Source: Taxillus chinensis
Taxonomy: Eukaryota; Streptophyta; Magnoliopsida; Santalales; Loranthaceae
DNA: 64,000 nt
Assembly: GCA_023512835.1 (NCBI GenBank)
Contig: CM042091.1
Span: forward strand, 35,354,107-35,418,106
Direction: 5' to 3'
In this document: positions 31,834 through 45,227 of the stretch, piece by piece
How the letters are laid out: the number at the start of each line of letters is the position of its first letter
How positions within the stretch are numbered: the stretch's first letter is position 1
Made by a program: the position numbers and the translations under genes
The notes under the pieces: model-generated
Databases searched by the model: none
What the model saw: the letters and a program-made list of their open reading frames with translations, nothing else
Told to the model about the DNA's origin: nothing

Positions 31834-33342
31834 TGATAACGTGCATTTTATGCCGTTATTCTAGTGTTTATTTAGGATATTTAAGAGCATGATTAGAGCC
31901 TTATTGCTTCATATATCATATATATTTGCTCTAACCCCTAGGAAGATGTTATTTGCAAATACAGGCGTTTTTAAGCTGTTTTGGCAGATTTTGGAGCTCA
32001 CTTTTGACATAGTAGATGGCCTCAAACAATTGGCGTGCAAGAACAAAAGTTGCTTAGAATGATGTCCTCTACTTACCACAGAAATTTCAGAGCATTTGGA
32101 GCTACACGTGAATTCACCCATTTCACGTGCAAGCCTATTTTTTTTGCCTCTCAGGCCTCTACAGGATGCAAGGAAGCTTGGGGAGAAGTTTGAGCTGATT
32201 TAGAGGTGCACGTGAATTCACCATATCACGTGCAATTTGGCGTGCAGAGATATTTTTGGACTGATCCTATCATTTTTCCATGCTGATCATTTGTTTCTGG
32301 AGGTCCATGTCCAAATTGTGGATAGAAGATAGAGATTTTAAAGTTTCGAGTGTTACTTATCAAAACTACGCCGTTTTGATAAATGGGCTAGGGTACACAC
32401 CTCAAAGCCCATCCAAACTCTATAAATACAGCCTCCACGCCCTCTGCTATGCATCCCTAGACCCCCTACACGTTTTTAGAGAGAGAGAGAGGCTCCACGA
32501 CTTGGAGGTTGCTCCTTGACCTAGGAGAGCAGCCGTCGCAGCCGTCGCAGCCATCACGGATTTTGGAGCCTGGATTTGAAGCTTTGTTGCGCGCGTGGAT
32601 AAGAAGAAGATGTTGAGCTTTTCTGCTTTGTGTTTGCTTGTAATCATGCGTGAGTAGTTCTGATAATCTAGGGGAGCAATGTTGCCCCCTTGTTACTTTG
32701 CTGTGTTTATGAATATTGGGTTTGGATGATTGAGTTTTGCATGTTTTATGAATCTGTTCTTAATCTCTATCTTTGGATGTACACCTTGGTATTTTTAGCC
32801 CTAGTCTGGGGCGGATTGAGATTCATAACTTATTTGTAATTGGTGTGATCATTATCCTTTTGCAAGTATGATTTATTGGCTTTGCGTGTTTGTGTATTTA
32901 GATGACCATTCTGGCATACAACTCTTAAAAGGACCTCAATGACCATTTGTTGTCCTTGGCTTATGTTTAGCATGTTTTCAATCAGACAACCCTAATACCA
33001 TGAACCAATAGAGATAACATAGGGAGGTGAAATTGTGACCCTAGATGCTTTTAATCCTTGAATCTTAATCTTAAACTCACTTTGCTTTCTTTGTTTATTC
33101 AGAAAACCAAATAAAAATTAGACCTTTAGTTTAAAAAAGAAAACTTTTTGCCAAGACATTTTATAGAACAAGAGTAATTGGGTGTTTTGATTTGAGAACT
33201 AGAAAAACTAAGCTAATCCCTGTGGGTTCGACCCCTTGCTTGTTACTATTCTTTTAGTGCAAACTTTGGGAATTTATTATCTTGAAGAGAGATTTAACGG
33301 CATTAGCTAGCTCTTTTAGAGAGGCTAATAATCTGTCTGTCA
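31834..33342 (+). mobile_element. 5' LTR of element B
   Basis: 1509 bp, TGATAACGTGC to TCTGTCTGTCA (type I). It has paired G-boxes near 32105-32130 and 32208-32232, TATAAATA near 32421 and a GTGAGT at 32650. The palindrome is CpG-altered (CTACGCCG). It is very similar to the 3' LTR, so the insertion is fairly young. Confidence 0.92.
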
Positions 33343-33345
33343 AAT

Positions 33346-33363
33346 TGGCGCCGTTGCCGGGGA
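33346..33363 (+). promoter_or_regulatory. Primer binding site, tRNA-Asp (element B)
   Basis: TGGCGCCGTTGCCGGGGA, same as in A, C and D, three bases from the LTR. Confidence 0.92.
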
Positions 33364-33576
33364 TTCAACAGTTGACTAGCTTTAGAAATCAACATTGAGT
33401 GAAATTGTTTGAATTCTGGTCTTGGTGTTTTATTTTGTCTTTTATTTTCTGTTATTTTGTGTTCTTTATTTGTTTATTTTGTATTGTTCGGAGCTGCTGG
33501 GTGTGTTCTTGTTGTTTTACAGGAACATACACCAAGTGTTTGAGGTATTGCTAGTTGTGTATGCGATGAGGGGAAC

Positions 33577-34959
33577 TTGTGTCCTTTAATCCAGAACCTG
33601 AACAGCACTCCAATGGACAGAAAGTTTGGAGATGAGGAGGAGCTAACCATGGAACAATGTTTGGAAAGGATGATCCAAGGTAACAAATATTTGTGGGAAA
33701 ACCAAGGGAGAGATGAGGAGAATTCAATGATGGCAAGCCAACATGTTTATATTCCAGGCCATGCAGCAGATCCATTTTCTTATAGTAATCGGGATTGCAC
33801 TGTCTATGAACCTCCCACAAGCAGCTATTCATACCAGGAGCCTCCTAATTATGGTGGGAATATTAATGGAGATGGTAGAGAAGTATGGCCAACTTGCACC
33901 CAACCTGAGGGTGACTACTATCCACAAGAGCCACCACCTGAGGAGTTTAATGATTTCTTCAATGGATATTCGAGAATAGATGGGTTGGGCAATATCAAGA
34001 TGAAGCTTACTATGAAGCCCCACTCTATGGCAATTATTGTCCATATCAACAACAAGAGTGGCAGCCCCAAGTTGAAGATGAAGAAACCAGAAGAGAGGGA
34101 GAGGATTTGAATGAAAGGTTAGGAAGTTTGGAGACTACCATAAAAAATATAAAGCAATTATTGATGAGTATGGTTCAAAATGCAGATAACGGAGTCTCAT
34201 CTAACTCCTTTGCTGGTGACACAGAGATAGAGACTGAAGAGAATTGCAAAGCCATCACTCCAACTTCCATGTATCAATCTTTGACATCTGCCTCACAAGA
34301 AGGGGAGTTTTCTCTTAATAATGATTTTGAAGATGAAGCTCGCAGCCTAGCTGGTCAAACCATTAATGATGCTATAGACCAAGAAGTGGATACAAGGGCA
34401 ATGGTTCATTATGATGAGGTTGTCCCTCCACCACAATTTAATAGCCCATGTGATGTATCCACTTCAACTCTTCCCTTGGTTGGAGCTTATGAGGACAATT
34501 TTTCCATCCAAGAAGAAGAGGAAGACTTGAATTGTTCTGGGGGTGTTAGAAGAACATGAGAAACCATTAAATGACAACCCAAGGATGCAGCAACAAATCT
34601 TGGATGATGATGCTATAATTCTCATATCCGAAGGCACATCAAACCAAGGTACTCTTTATGAAGACAAGCTACATGAGCCCACCACTACTATGTTTGCTAT
34701 GGAATCATCTTCCCTTATACAAGAGAAGGAAGTGCTTGACAAGGGAGGTAACCATGCGTGCATCATGACTACTCCAATTGTGGAGTATGTTGAATTTGTG
34801 TTACCACCTCGATGGAATGAGAGGAAGGAGAACCATAAGTTTGTGGAGGTGTCTCCCTATCAACAATTGAATCAGGAGTTCAAGTGGCTCCTACGATTGG
34901 TTCATTTATCCGATTGCTATGGTCTACGAGACTCCCTGAGGTTTACAATGCAAGGATGA
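33577..34959 (+). pseudogene. Element B internal ORF (gag-tail-like, otherwise unknown)
   Basis: Three overlapping open stretches (33577-34110, 34107-34559, 34543-34959) look like one ORF with frameshifts near 33990 and 34540. The start MDRKFGDEEELTMEQCLERM is not recognised. A Tyr/Pro/Gln-rich segment follows (SSYSYQEPPNYGG, YYPQEPPPEE). The segment ERLGSLETTIKNIKQLLMSM then NADNGVSSNSFAGDTEIE and ENCKAIT aligns with the coiled-coil gag tail of A and C. The last part (VLPPRWNERKENHKFVEV) is unknown. It may bind Gag or RNA to enter helper particles; that is inference. Confidence 0.65.
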
Positions 34960-36881
34960 AAGCCTTTCATACATTGGTTGAGCTTAGTATGACAAGGTCT
35001 AGCTACAGACCTTAAATAAAGCGTTTGTTGGGAGGCAACCCAATTGCTTTTCTTTTATATTTATTTTATTTTTGCTTGTTGTTTGCTAACCATGGTGCAG
35101 GAGATATAGTTTGGTCTTCATTAACCCTTTTGCAGGCCTTTCTATTAGGATTTGGACTTTAGGACTACTCAATAAAGCTCAAGTACTGGCTCAACTGCCA
35201 AGCTAAAGCTGGATTTTTCAAAGCTGCAACTCAAAAACACAAGGGATTTTCAAGTAGGAATCATGCAAGGGCATTTGACACATTTTGCACCTTGAAATGG
35301 GAAATCCACTGACAGGTAAGTATCTTCCTACTCTCTACTTCATTCCATGAGGACATAGCATACTTTTAAGTGTGGTGTATGGGAGTGACTTGAGCCACTT
35401 GCTTGTCTTTTATGTTGTGATTGCATGTTTTATTTAAAAAAAAAAACAAAAAACAAAATTTTTAGTTGCATGATTGTTTGAGTTGTTTGCTTGAATGATT
35501 TGCTTGTGGCGGCATGGATATTAAGTATGCAATTTTGGCTTAAAATTCAATTTTTATGCCACATTAGTATCATGTTGTGATAAGGGTTTTTGAGTAGTTA
35601 AAATGTGCTCTGAATTAGTTTGATCATGTCTTTATCTTTTGAATGATATCACCATGTTTTTGGAGCTGAAGTTTGAATATTAGCTGAGCATGAAATGCTA
35701 TGATAGACCTAAGTAACCCTTAAAGTTGAGTGAAAAAGAAATGCAAAATGAGAACAGCTTCTTTTAGCCCTTGAGTGACATTTATGGTTTATGGGTAATA
35801 GTTTGATTTCATGCTCTTCTCTGCTTTCAACATTGGTTATTTAATGGTAGGAGTCAAGTAAGCTTGTGATTACTTATTAGTGCTCAGTGTTTGGTGTGTG
35901 GAGTTAGGGTGCAAGGCCTTTAAGTCACTTTGACTTCCTATGTATCCCAATTTTTGTTTGTTGTGTTGTAAATATAAAAGGCTGTGATATAGAATGTGAA
36001 AAAGCCATCACTTAATTGGAAAATGGGATGTGAGACATCAATGAATTTCTGTCTCTCCTTATGTAGCAAAATGGCAAGGGGTATGCATTAGAAACATCAG
36101 TCTTATTTATGTGTTATGTGAGTAAAAAAAAAAGAAGAGAGAATAATCCATCAAGGGAGAGCATAAAATGCAACCTTGTAAGGTTATTACTTAGAAACAA
36201 AAAAAAAAAGAGAAAGAAAGATTCAGAATAAAAGCCACAATGGCTTGATGTTTATGTGTGATTGTTTAGATTTGAAGCCACATTGGCTCAGTTTTGTTTA
36301 TTTGAGAGTGTTGAGCTTAATTCTTTACCTCATGGTTTTGTTTTATCAGTTATTAGAATAGAGTGTGAGTTTATTGAGTTTAGACTAGCGTGTGAGTTCA
36401 AATAAAGTAGAATAGAGGGTGTGTTTTCTTTGATGAGCACAATAGGGAACTCTCATGATTGCTTGGCAAGTACTTAATCAATAGCTGATGGCGAGTGTAG
36501 AGATAGAGTCTTTCCATCCATTGTTCATTGATAGGTATTGGGCTTGAGAATTATTATATTTGAGTGAGGCTGCTTATCCTTGGTAAGAACTTAAAGGGAA
36601 ACAAGGTGCTATTTTATCATGGATTGCTTGCTCATATCTGAAATTTAAGTGGTGATATTGCATGGTTGTTGGACTAGGGATATGGACATGAATGAACTAA
36701 GCTATGACTCATTTTGATGCTTAAATTCCCATTTCATCATGATAGAGTTGCATGCCTAGGAAACCATGATTCTCCGTGATTGTTATTTTATTTTTCTTCC
36801 GTTTGACTGCGTGTTTATTTTATTTTTGCATGCTTGTATGTTTTTGCTTGAGGACAAGCAATGGTTCAAGTGTGGTGTATT
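34960..36881 (+). mobile_element. 3' non-coding region of element B
   Basis: Contains AATAAA and the GGGAGGCAACCC hairpin (35011-35046), about 200 bp specific to B, then CAGGTAAGTATCTTCC at 35317 where close homology to the region after ORF3 of element A begins and runs to the LTR. A PPT-like copy lies near 35350, the true PPT near 36846-36881. No ORF is seen. Confidence 0.8.
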
Positions 36882-38389
36882 TGATAACGTGCATTTTATG
36901 CCGTTATTCTAGTGTTTATTTAGGATGTTTAAGAGCATGATTAGAGCCTTATTGCTTCATATATCATATATATTTGCTCTAACCTCTAGGAAGATGCTAT
37001 TTGCAAATACAAGCGTTTTTAAGCTGTTTGGGCAGATTTTGGAGCTCACTTTTGACATAGTAGGTGGCCTCAAACAATTGGCGTGCAAGAACAAAAGTTG
37101 CTTAGAATGATGTCCTCTACCTACCACAGAAATTTCAGAGCATTTGGAGCTGCACGTGAATTCACCCATTTCACGTGCAAGCCTATTTTTGCCTCTCAGG
37201 CCTCTCTACAGGATGCAAGGAAGCTTGGGGAGAAGTTTGAGCTGATTTGGAGGTGCACGTGAATTCACCATATCACGTGCAAATTGGGGTGCAGAGATAT
37301 TTTTGGACCGATCCTATCGTTTTTCCATGCTGATCATTTGTTTCTGAAGGCCCATGTCCAAATTGTGGATGGAAGATAGAGATTTTAAAGTTTCGAGTGT
37401 TACTTATCAAAACTACGCCGTTTTGATAAATGGGCTAGGGTACACACCTCAAAGCCCATCCAAACTCTATAAATACAGCCTCCACGCCTTCTGCTATGCA
37501 TCCCTAGACCCCCTACACGTTTTTAGAGAGAGAGAGAGGCTCCACGACTTGGAGGTTGCTCCTTGACCTAGGAGAGCAGCCGTCGCAGCCGTCGCAGCCG
37601 TCACGGATTTTGGAGCCTGGATTTGAAGCTTTGTTGCGCGCGTGGATAAGAAGAAGATGTTGAGCATTTCTGCTTTGTGTTTGCTTGTAATCATGCGTGA
37701 GTAGTTCTTATAATCTAGGGGAGCAATGTAGCCCCCCTGTTGCTTTGCTGTGTTTATGAATATTGTGTTTGGATGATTGAGTTTTGCATGTTTTATGAAT
37801 CTGTTCTTAATCTCTATCTTTGGATGTACACCTTGGTATTTTTAACCCTAGTCTGGGGCGGATTGAGATTCATAACTTATTTGCAATTGGTGTGATCATT
37901 ATCCTTTTGCAAGTATGATTTATTGGCTTTGCATGTTTGTGTGTTTAGATGACCATTCTGGCATACAACTCTTAAAAGGACCTCAATGACCATTTGTTGT
38001 CCTTCGCTTATGTTTAGCATGTTTTCAATCAGATAACCCTAATACCATGAACCAGTAAAGATAACATAGGGAGGTGAAATTGTGACCCTAGATGCTTTTA
38101 ATCCTTGAATCTTAATCTTAAAATCACTTTGCTTTCTTTGTTTATTCAGAAAACCAAATAAAAATTAGATCTTTAGTTTAAAAAAGAAAACTTTTTGCCA
38201 AGACATTTTATAGAACAAGAGTAATTGGGTGTTTTGATTTGAGAACTAGAAAAACTAGGCTAATCCCTGTGGGTTCGACCCCTTGCTTGCTGCTATTCTT
38301 TTAGTGCAAACTTAGGGAATTTATTATCTTGAAGAGAGATTTAACGACATTAGCTAGCTCTTTTCGAGAGGCTAAAAATCTATCTGTCA
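36882..38389 (+). mobile_element. 3' LTR of element B
   Basis: 1508 bp, TGATAACGTGC to TCTATCTGTCA, followed by TSD ATGTA and resumed satellite. It carries the same promoter features as the 5' LTR. Confidence 0.92.
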
Positions 38390-41300
38390 ATGTACGTTGT
38401 TCACATCATGGTCATACTCCACGGCGGTGAGGTTCTTCGATATTCGCGTCAACGCTCGCCAACAACGAACGTTCGAAGCCAAAGTCTATTAAAATGGATA
38501 AACCCCATTTTTCATTCAATTACAAACCAAATGGCTTGTATGTTTGTACGTTTAGGTTTGCATTGGTTACTTAGTTCATTTCTAACTCATTGAGTGGATC
38601 AATCAAATAACAAGGTGAATATCGATAAATGATTAGAAGGACACATGATGTACGTGGTTTACTTGATGGGAGATACTCCACGGCGGTGAGGTACCTCGTA
38701 CTCCGCATCTGTTCGACGCATGTGAATAACGAATGCTCTGAGTTAAAGACTCTATTTAAAACGAATAAACCTATTTTTGATTCAATTACAAAACAAGAGG
38801 CTAGAATGTTTAGGTGTTGGTTATTTATTTCATTTCAGACGCAATGAGTGGATCAATCAAATAAGAAAGATTAATATCGACAAATGAAAAAAGGACACAT
38901 GATGTACGTTGTTCACATCATGGTCATACTCCACGGCGGTGAGGTTCTTCTTACTTCGCATCTAGTCAACGCTCGCCAACAACGAACGTTCAAAGCCAAA
39001 GTCTATTAAAATGGATAAACCCCATTTTTCATTCAATTACAAACCAGATGGCTTGTATGTTTGTACGTTTAGGTTTGCATTGGTTACTTAGTTCATTTCT
39101 AACGCATTGAGTGGATCAATCAAATAACAAGGTGAATATCGATAAATGATTAGAAGGACACATGATGTACGTGGTTCACTTGATGGGACATACTCCACGG
39201 CGGTGAGGTACCTCTTACTCCGCATCTGTTCGACGCATGTGAATAACGAATGCTCGGGGTTAAAGACTCTATTTAAAACGAATAAACCTATTTTTGATTC
39301 AATTACAAAGCAAGAGGCTACGATGTTTAGGTTTCGTTGGTTATTTATTTCATTTCGGACGGATTGAGTGGATCTATCAAATAAGAAAGATTAATAGCGA
39401 CAAATGAAAAAAAGGACACATGATGTACGTTGTCCACATCGTGGTCGTACTCCACGGCAAGAGGTTCTTCTTGCTTCCCATCTACTCAATGCTTGTCTAT
39501 AACGAACGTTAGAAGAGAAAGAGTATTAAAATGCATAAACCCCATTTTTCATTCAATTACAAACCAAATGGCTTGTACGTTTAGGTTTGCATTGGTTACT
39601 TAGTTTATTTCTGACGCATTGAGTTGATCAATCAAATAACAAAGATGAATATCGATACACGATTAGGACACATGATGTACGTGGTTCACTTGGTGGGACA
39701 TATTCCACGGCGGTGAGGTTCCTCTTACTCCGCATCCGTTCGACGCATGTGAATAATGAACGCCTAGAGTTAAAGACTCTATTTAAAAAGAATAAACCTA
39801 TTTTAATCAATTAAAAACCAAGAGGCTAGGATGTTTAGGTTTGCGTTGGTTATTTATTTAATTTCGGATGCATTGAGTGGATCAATCAAATAAGAAAGAT
39901 TAATATCGTTAAATGAATAAAAGGACACATGCCTGTACGTTGTTCACATCATGGTCATACTCCACGGCGGTGCGGTTCGGTCTTACTTCGCATCTAGTCA
40001 ATGCTCGCCAATAACAAACGTTCGAAGCCAAAGTCTATTCAAATGGATAAACCCCATTTTTCATTCAATTACAAACCAAATGGCTTGTATGTTTGTACGT
40101 TTAGGTTTGCATTGGTTACTTAGTTCATTTCTAACGCATTGAGTGGATCAATCAAATAACAAAGGTGAATATCGATAAATGATTAGAAGCACACAAGATG
40201 TACGTTGTTCACATCATGGTCATACTCCATGGCGTTGAGGCTCTTCTTACTTCGTATCTAGTCAACGCCGCCAACAACGAACGTTCAAAGCCAAAGTCTA
40301 TTAAAATGGATAAACCCCATTTTTCATTCAATTACAAACGAAATGGCTTGTACATTTAGGTTTGCATTGGTTACTTAGTTCATTTCTGACGCATTGAGTG
40401 GATCAATCAAATAACAAAGATTAATATCGATAAACGATTAGAAGGACACATGATGTACGTGGTTCACCTGATCGGACATATTCCACGACATTGAGGTACG
40501 ACTTACTCTGCATTTGATCAACGAATGGGAATAATGGACGCCCGGAGTCAAAGACTCTATCTAAGACAAATAGACCTATTTTTGATTCAATTGCAAACCA
40601 AGAGGCTAGTATGTTTCGGTTTGCATTGGTCATTTAGTTCATTTCTGACGCATTGAGTGGATCAATCAAATAACCAATATTAGTATCGATAAATGAATAA
40701 AAGGACACATGATATATGTTGTCCACATCGTGGTCATACTCCACGGCGGTGACGTTCTTCTTACTTCCCATCTACTCAACGCTTGTCGATATCGAACGTT
40801 AGAAGAGAAAGAATATTAAAATGCATAAACCCCATTTTTCATTCAATTACAAACCAAATGGCTTGTACGTTTAGGTTTGCATTGGTTACTTAGTTCATTT
40901 CTGACGCATTGAGTGGATCTATCAAATAACAAAGATGAATATCGATACACGATTAGGACACTTAATGTACGTGGTTCACTTGATGGGACATATTCCACGG
41001 TGGTGAGGTTCCTCTTACTCCGCATCTGTTCGACGCATGTGAACAACAAACGCCCGGAGTTAAAGACTCTATTTAAAACGAATAAACCTATTTTAATTAA
41101 TTAAAAACCAAGAGGCTAGGATGTTTAGGTTTGCGTTGGTTATTTATTTAATTTCGGATCATTGAGTAGATTAATCAAATAAGAAAGATTAATATCGTTA
41201 AATGAATAAAAGGATACATGCTGTACGTTTTTCACATCATGGTCATACTCCACGGCGGTGAGGTTCTTCTTACTTCGCATCTAGTCAAGCTGTCCAGCAA

Positions 41301-44300
41301 CGAACGTTTGAAGCCAAAGTCTATTAAAATGGATAAACCCCATTTTTCATTCAATTACAAACCAAATGGCTTGTACGTTTGTACATTTAGGTTTGCAATG
41401 GTTACTTAGTTCATTTCTGACGCATTTAGTGGATCAATCCAATAACATAGATGAATATCGATAAACGATTAGGACACATGATGTACGTGGTTCACTTGAT
41501 GGGACATATTCCACGGCGGTGAGGTTCCTCTTACTCCGCATCTGTTCGACGCATGTGCAAAACGAACGCTCGAAGTTAAAGACTCTTTTTAAAATGAATA
41601 AACCAATTTTTGATTCAATTGCAAACCAAGAGGCTAGGATGTTTAGGTTTGCGTTCGTTATTTATTTAATTTCGGATGCATTGAGTGGATCAATCAAATA
41701 AGAAAGATTAATATCGATAAATGAATAAAAGGACACATGATGTACGTTGTTCACATCATGGTCATACTCCACGGCGGTGAGGTTCTTCTTACTTCGCATC
41801 TAGTCAATGCTCGCCAATAACGAACGTTCGAAGCCAAAGTCTATTAAAATGGATAAACCCCATTTTTCATTCAATTACAAACCAAATGGCTTGTACGTTT
41901 AGGTTTGCATTGGTTACTTAGTTCATTTCTGACGCATTGAGTGGATCAATTAAATAACAAAGTTGAATATCGATAAACGATTAGAAGGCCACACGATGTA
42001 CGTGGTTCACCTGATCGGACATACTCCATGACATTGAGGTACGACTTACTTCCGATTTGATCGACGAATGGGAATAATGAACGCCTGGAGTCAAAGACTC
42101 TATTTAAGATGAATAGACCTACTTTTGAATCAATTGCAAACCAAGAGGCTAGGATGCTTAGGTTTGCGTTCATTATTTTTTTTATTTTGGATGCATTGAG
42201 TGGATCAATCAAATAAGAAACATTAATATCGATAAATGAATAAAAGGACACACGATGTACGTTGTTCACATCATGGTCATACTCCACGGCGATGAGGTTC
42301 TTCTTACTTCGCATCTAGTCAACGCTCGCCAATAACGAACGTTCGAAGCCAAAGTCTATTAAAATGGATAAACCCCATTTTTCATTCAATTACAAACCAA
42401 ATCGCTTGTATGTTTGTATGTTTAGGTTTGCATTGCTTACTTAGTTCATTTCTAACACATTGAGTGGATCAATCAAATAAGAAAGGTAAATATCGATAAA
42501 TGATTAGAAGGACACATGATGTACGTGGTTCACTTGATGGGACATACTCCACAGCGGTGTGGTACCTCTTCCTCCGCATCTGTTTGACACATGTGAATAA
42601 CGAACTCTCGGAGTTAAAGACTCTATTTAAAACAAATAAACCTATTTTTGATTCAATTACAACGCAAGAGGCTAGGATGTTTAGGTTTGCGTTGGTTATT
42701 TATTTCATTTCAGACGCATTGGTGGATCAATCAAATAAGAAATATTAATATCGACAAATGAAAAAAAGGACACCTGATGTACGTTGTTCACATTATGGTC
42801 ATACTCCACGGCGGTGAGGTTCTTCTTACTTCGCATCTAGTAAACGCTCGCCAATAACGAACGTTCGAAGCCAAAGTCTATTAAAATGGATAAACCCCAT
42901 TTTTCATTCAATTACAAACCAAATGCCTTGTACGTTTAGGTTTGCATTCGTTACTTAGTTCATTTCTGACGCATTGAGTGGATCAATCAAATAACAAAGT
43001 TGAATATCGTTAAACGATTAGAAGGCCACACGATGTACATGGTTCAGCTGATCGGACATACTCCATGACATTGAGGTACGACTTACTTCGGATTTGATCG
43101 ACGAATGGGAATAATGAACGCCCGGAGTCAAAGACTATTTAAGATGAATAGACCTATTTTTGAATCAATTGCAAACCAAGAGGCTAGGATGCTTAGGTTT
43201 GCGTTCATTATTTTTTTAATTTTGGATGCATTGAGTGGATCAATCAAATAAGAAACATTAATATCGATAAATGAATAAAAGGACACATGATGTACGTTGT
43301 TCACATCATGGTCATACTCCACGGCGGTGAGGTTCTTCTTACTTCGCATCTAGTCAACGCTCGCCAATAACGAACGTTCGAAGCCAAAGTCTATTAAAAT
43401 GGATAAACCCCATTTTTCATTCAATTACAAACCAAATCGCTTGTATGTTTGTATGTTTAGGTTTGCATTGCTTACTTAGTTCATTTCTAACGCATTGAGT
43501 GGATCAATCAAATAACAAAGGTAAATATCGATAAATGATTAGAAGGACACATGATGTACGTGGTTCACTTGATGGGACATACTCCACAGCGGTGTGGTAC
43601 CTCTTCCTCCGCATCTGTTTGACGCATGTGAATAACGAACTCTCGGACTTAAAGACTCTATTTAAAACAAATAAACCTATTTTTGATTCAATTACAACGC
43701 AAGAGGCTAGGATGTTTAGGTTTGCGTTGGTTATTTATTTCATTTCAGATGCATTGGTGGATCAATCAAATAAGAAATATTAATATCGACAAATGAAAAA
43801 AAGGACACCTGATGTACATTGTTCACATCATGGTCATACTCCACGGCGTTGAGGTTCTTCTTACTTCGCATCTAGTCAACGCTCGCCAACAACGAACGTT
43901 CGAAGCCAAAGTCTATTAAAATGGATAAACCCCATTTTTCATTCAATTACGAACCAAATGGCTTGTACATTTAGGTTTGCATTGGTTTCTTAGTTCATTT
44001 CTGACGCATTGAGTGGATCAATCAAATAACAAAGATTAATATCGATAAACGATTAGAAGGACACATGATGTACGTTGTTCACCTGATCGGAAATATTCCA
44101 CGACATTGAGGTACGACTTACTGCGCATTTGATGAACGAATGGGAATAATGAACGCCCGGAGTCAAAGACTCTATTTAAGACGAATAGACCTATTTTTGA
44201 TTCAATTGCAAACCAAGAGGCTAGTATGTTTAGGTTTGCATTGGCTATTTAGTTCATTTCTGACGCATTGACTGGATCAATCCAATAACAAATATTAGTA

Positions 44301-44842
44301 TCGATAAATGAATAAAAGGACACATGATATCCGGGTTCCACATCGTGGTCATACTCCACGGCGGTGAGGTTGTTCTTACTTCGCGTCTAGTGAACGCTTG
44401 CCAATAACGAACGTTCGAAGCCAAAGTCTATTAAAATGGATAAACCCCATTTTTCATTCAATTACAAACCAAATGGCTTGTACATTTCTACATTTAGGTT
44501 TGCATTGGTTACATAGTTCATTTCTGACGCATTGAGTGGATCAATGCAATAACATAGATGAATATCGATAAATGATTAGGACACATGATGTACGTCATTC
44601 ACTTGATGGGACATATTCCATGGGGGTGAGATTCCTCTTACTCCGCATCTATTCAACGCATGTGCATAACGAACACTCGAAGTTAAAGATTCTTTTTAAA
44701 ACGAATAAACCAATTTTTGATTGAATTACAAACCAAGAGGCTAGGATGTTTTGGATTCCGTTCGTTATTTATTTAATTTTGGATGCATTGAGTGGATCAA
44801 TCAAATAAGAAAGATTAATATCAATAAATGAATAAAAGGACG
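38390..44842 (+). repeat. ~260-bp satellite array, block 2
   Basis: About 25 monomers, same classes as block 1. It starts in register with the TSD of B and ends in the LINE-2 TSD. Dimeric periodicity is clear (for example, similar units 517 bp apart near 38640 and 39157), and a four-monomer unit of about 1035 bp is duplicated between 41940 and 43800. Confidence 0.92.
44827..44842 (+). repeat. Left 16-bp target-site duplication of LINE-2
   Basis: AATGAATAAAAGGACG occurs here and again at 48231-48246 after the poly(A). It is part of the satellite monomer. Confidence 0.9.
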
Positions 44843-45227
44843 CCAAGGCGATCCCCTATCTCCTTATTTGTTTACCCTGTGTATGGAAGTGTTCTCTCGC
44901 ATTTTGGCTCATTTTATTCGGGTGTCCCCTTCTTTTTCCTTTCACTAGCGATGCAGGGAAACGTTCTTGTATCACCTTTGTTTCGCTGATGATCTTATGG
45001 TTTTCTGTCATGGTGATGTTCAATCTGTCTGTGTTGTTCATGCAACTCTTCTGACTTTCTCGCAGCTCTCTGGGCTATCTCCGAATCTGGAGAAGAGTGT
45101 TGTCTTTTTCTCTGGGGTGGCTCCTCAAGTTCAGAACGAGATTCTCACCACTGTTGGGTTTGCTCGTGGATCTCTCCCTGTTCGCTATTTGGGGGTTCCC
45201 CTTATTACTAAATGCCTTGGAGCTTCT
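44843..45227 (+). pseudogene. LINE-2 RT fragment, left of solo LTR
   Basis: Encodes the RT end: DPLSPYLFTLCMEVFSRIL, then CFADDLMVFCHGDV with both catalytic Asp, then LPVRYLGVPLITKCLG. It corresponds to LINE-1 3360-3735. The frame differs between the first and second parts. It is interrupted at the GCTTC target site of the solo LTR. Confidence 0.88.

Larger units (their letters stand above)
31834..38389 (+). mobile_element. Element B: non-autonomous Athila-family LTR retrotransposon
   Basis: 6556 bp with two LTRs of about 1508 bp, tRNA-Asp PBS, PPT region and a perfect 5-bp TSD, inserted into the satellite. The internal 3.5 kb has no protease, RT, RNase H or integrase. It encodes one degenerate gag-tail-like protein, then the AATAAA/hairpin block and the 3' non-coding region shared with A and C. 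It is therefore likely mobilised in trans by A/C-type elements. Confidence 0.9.
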
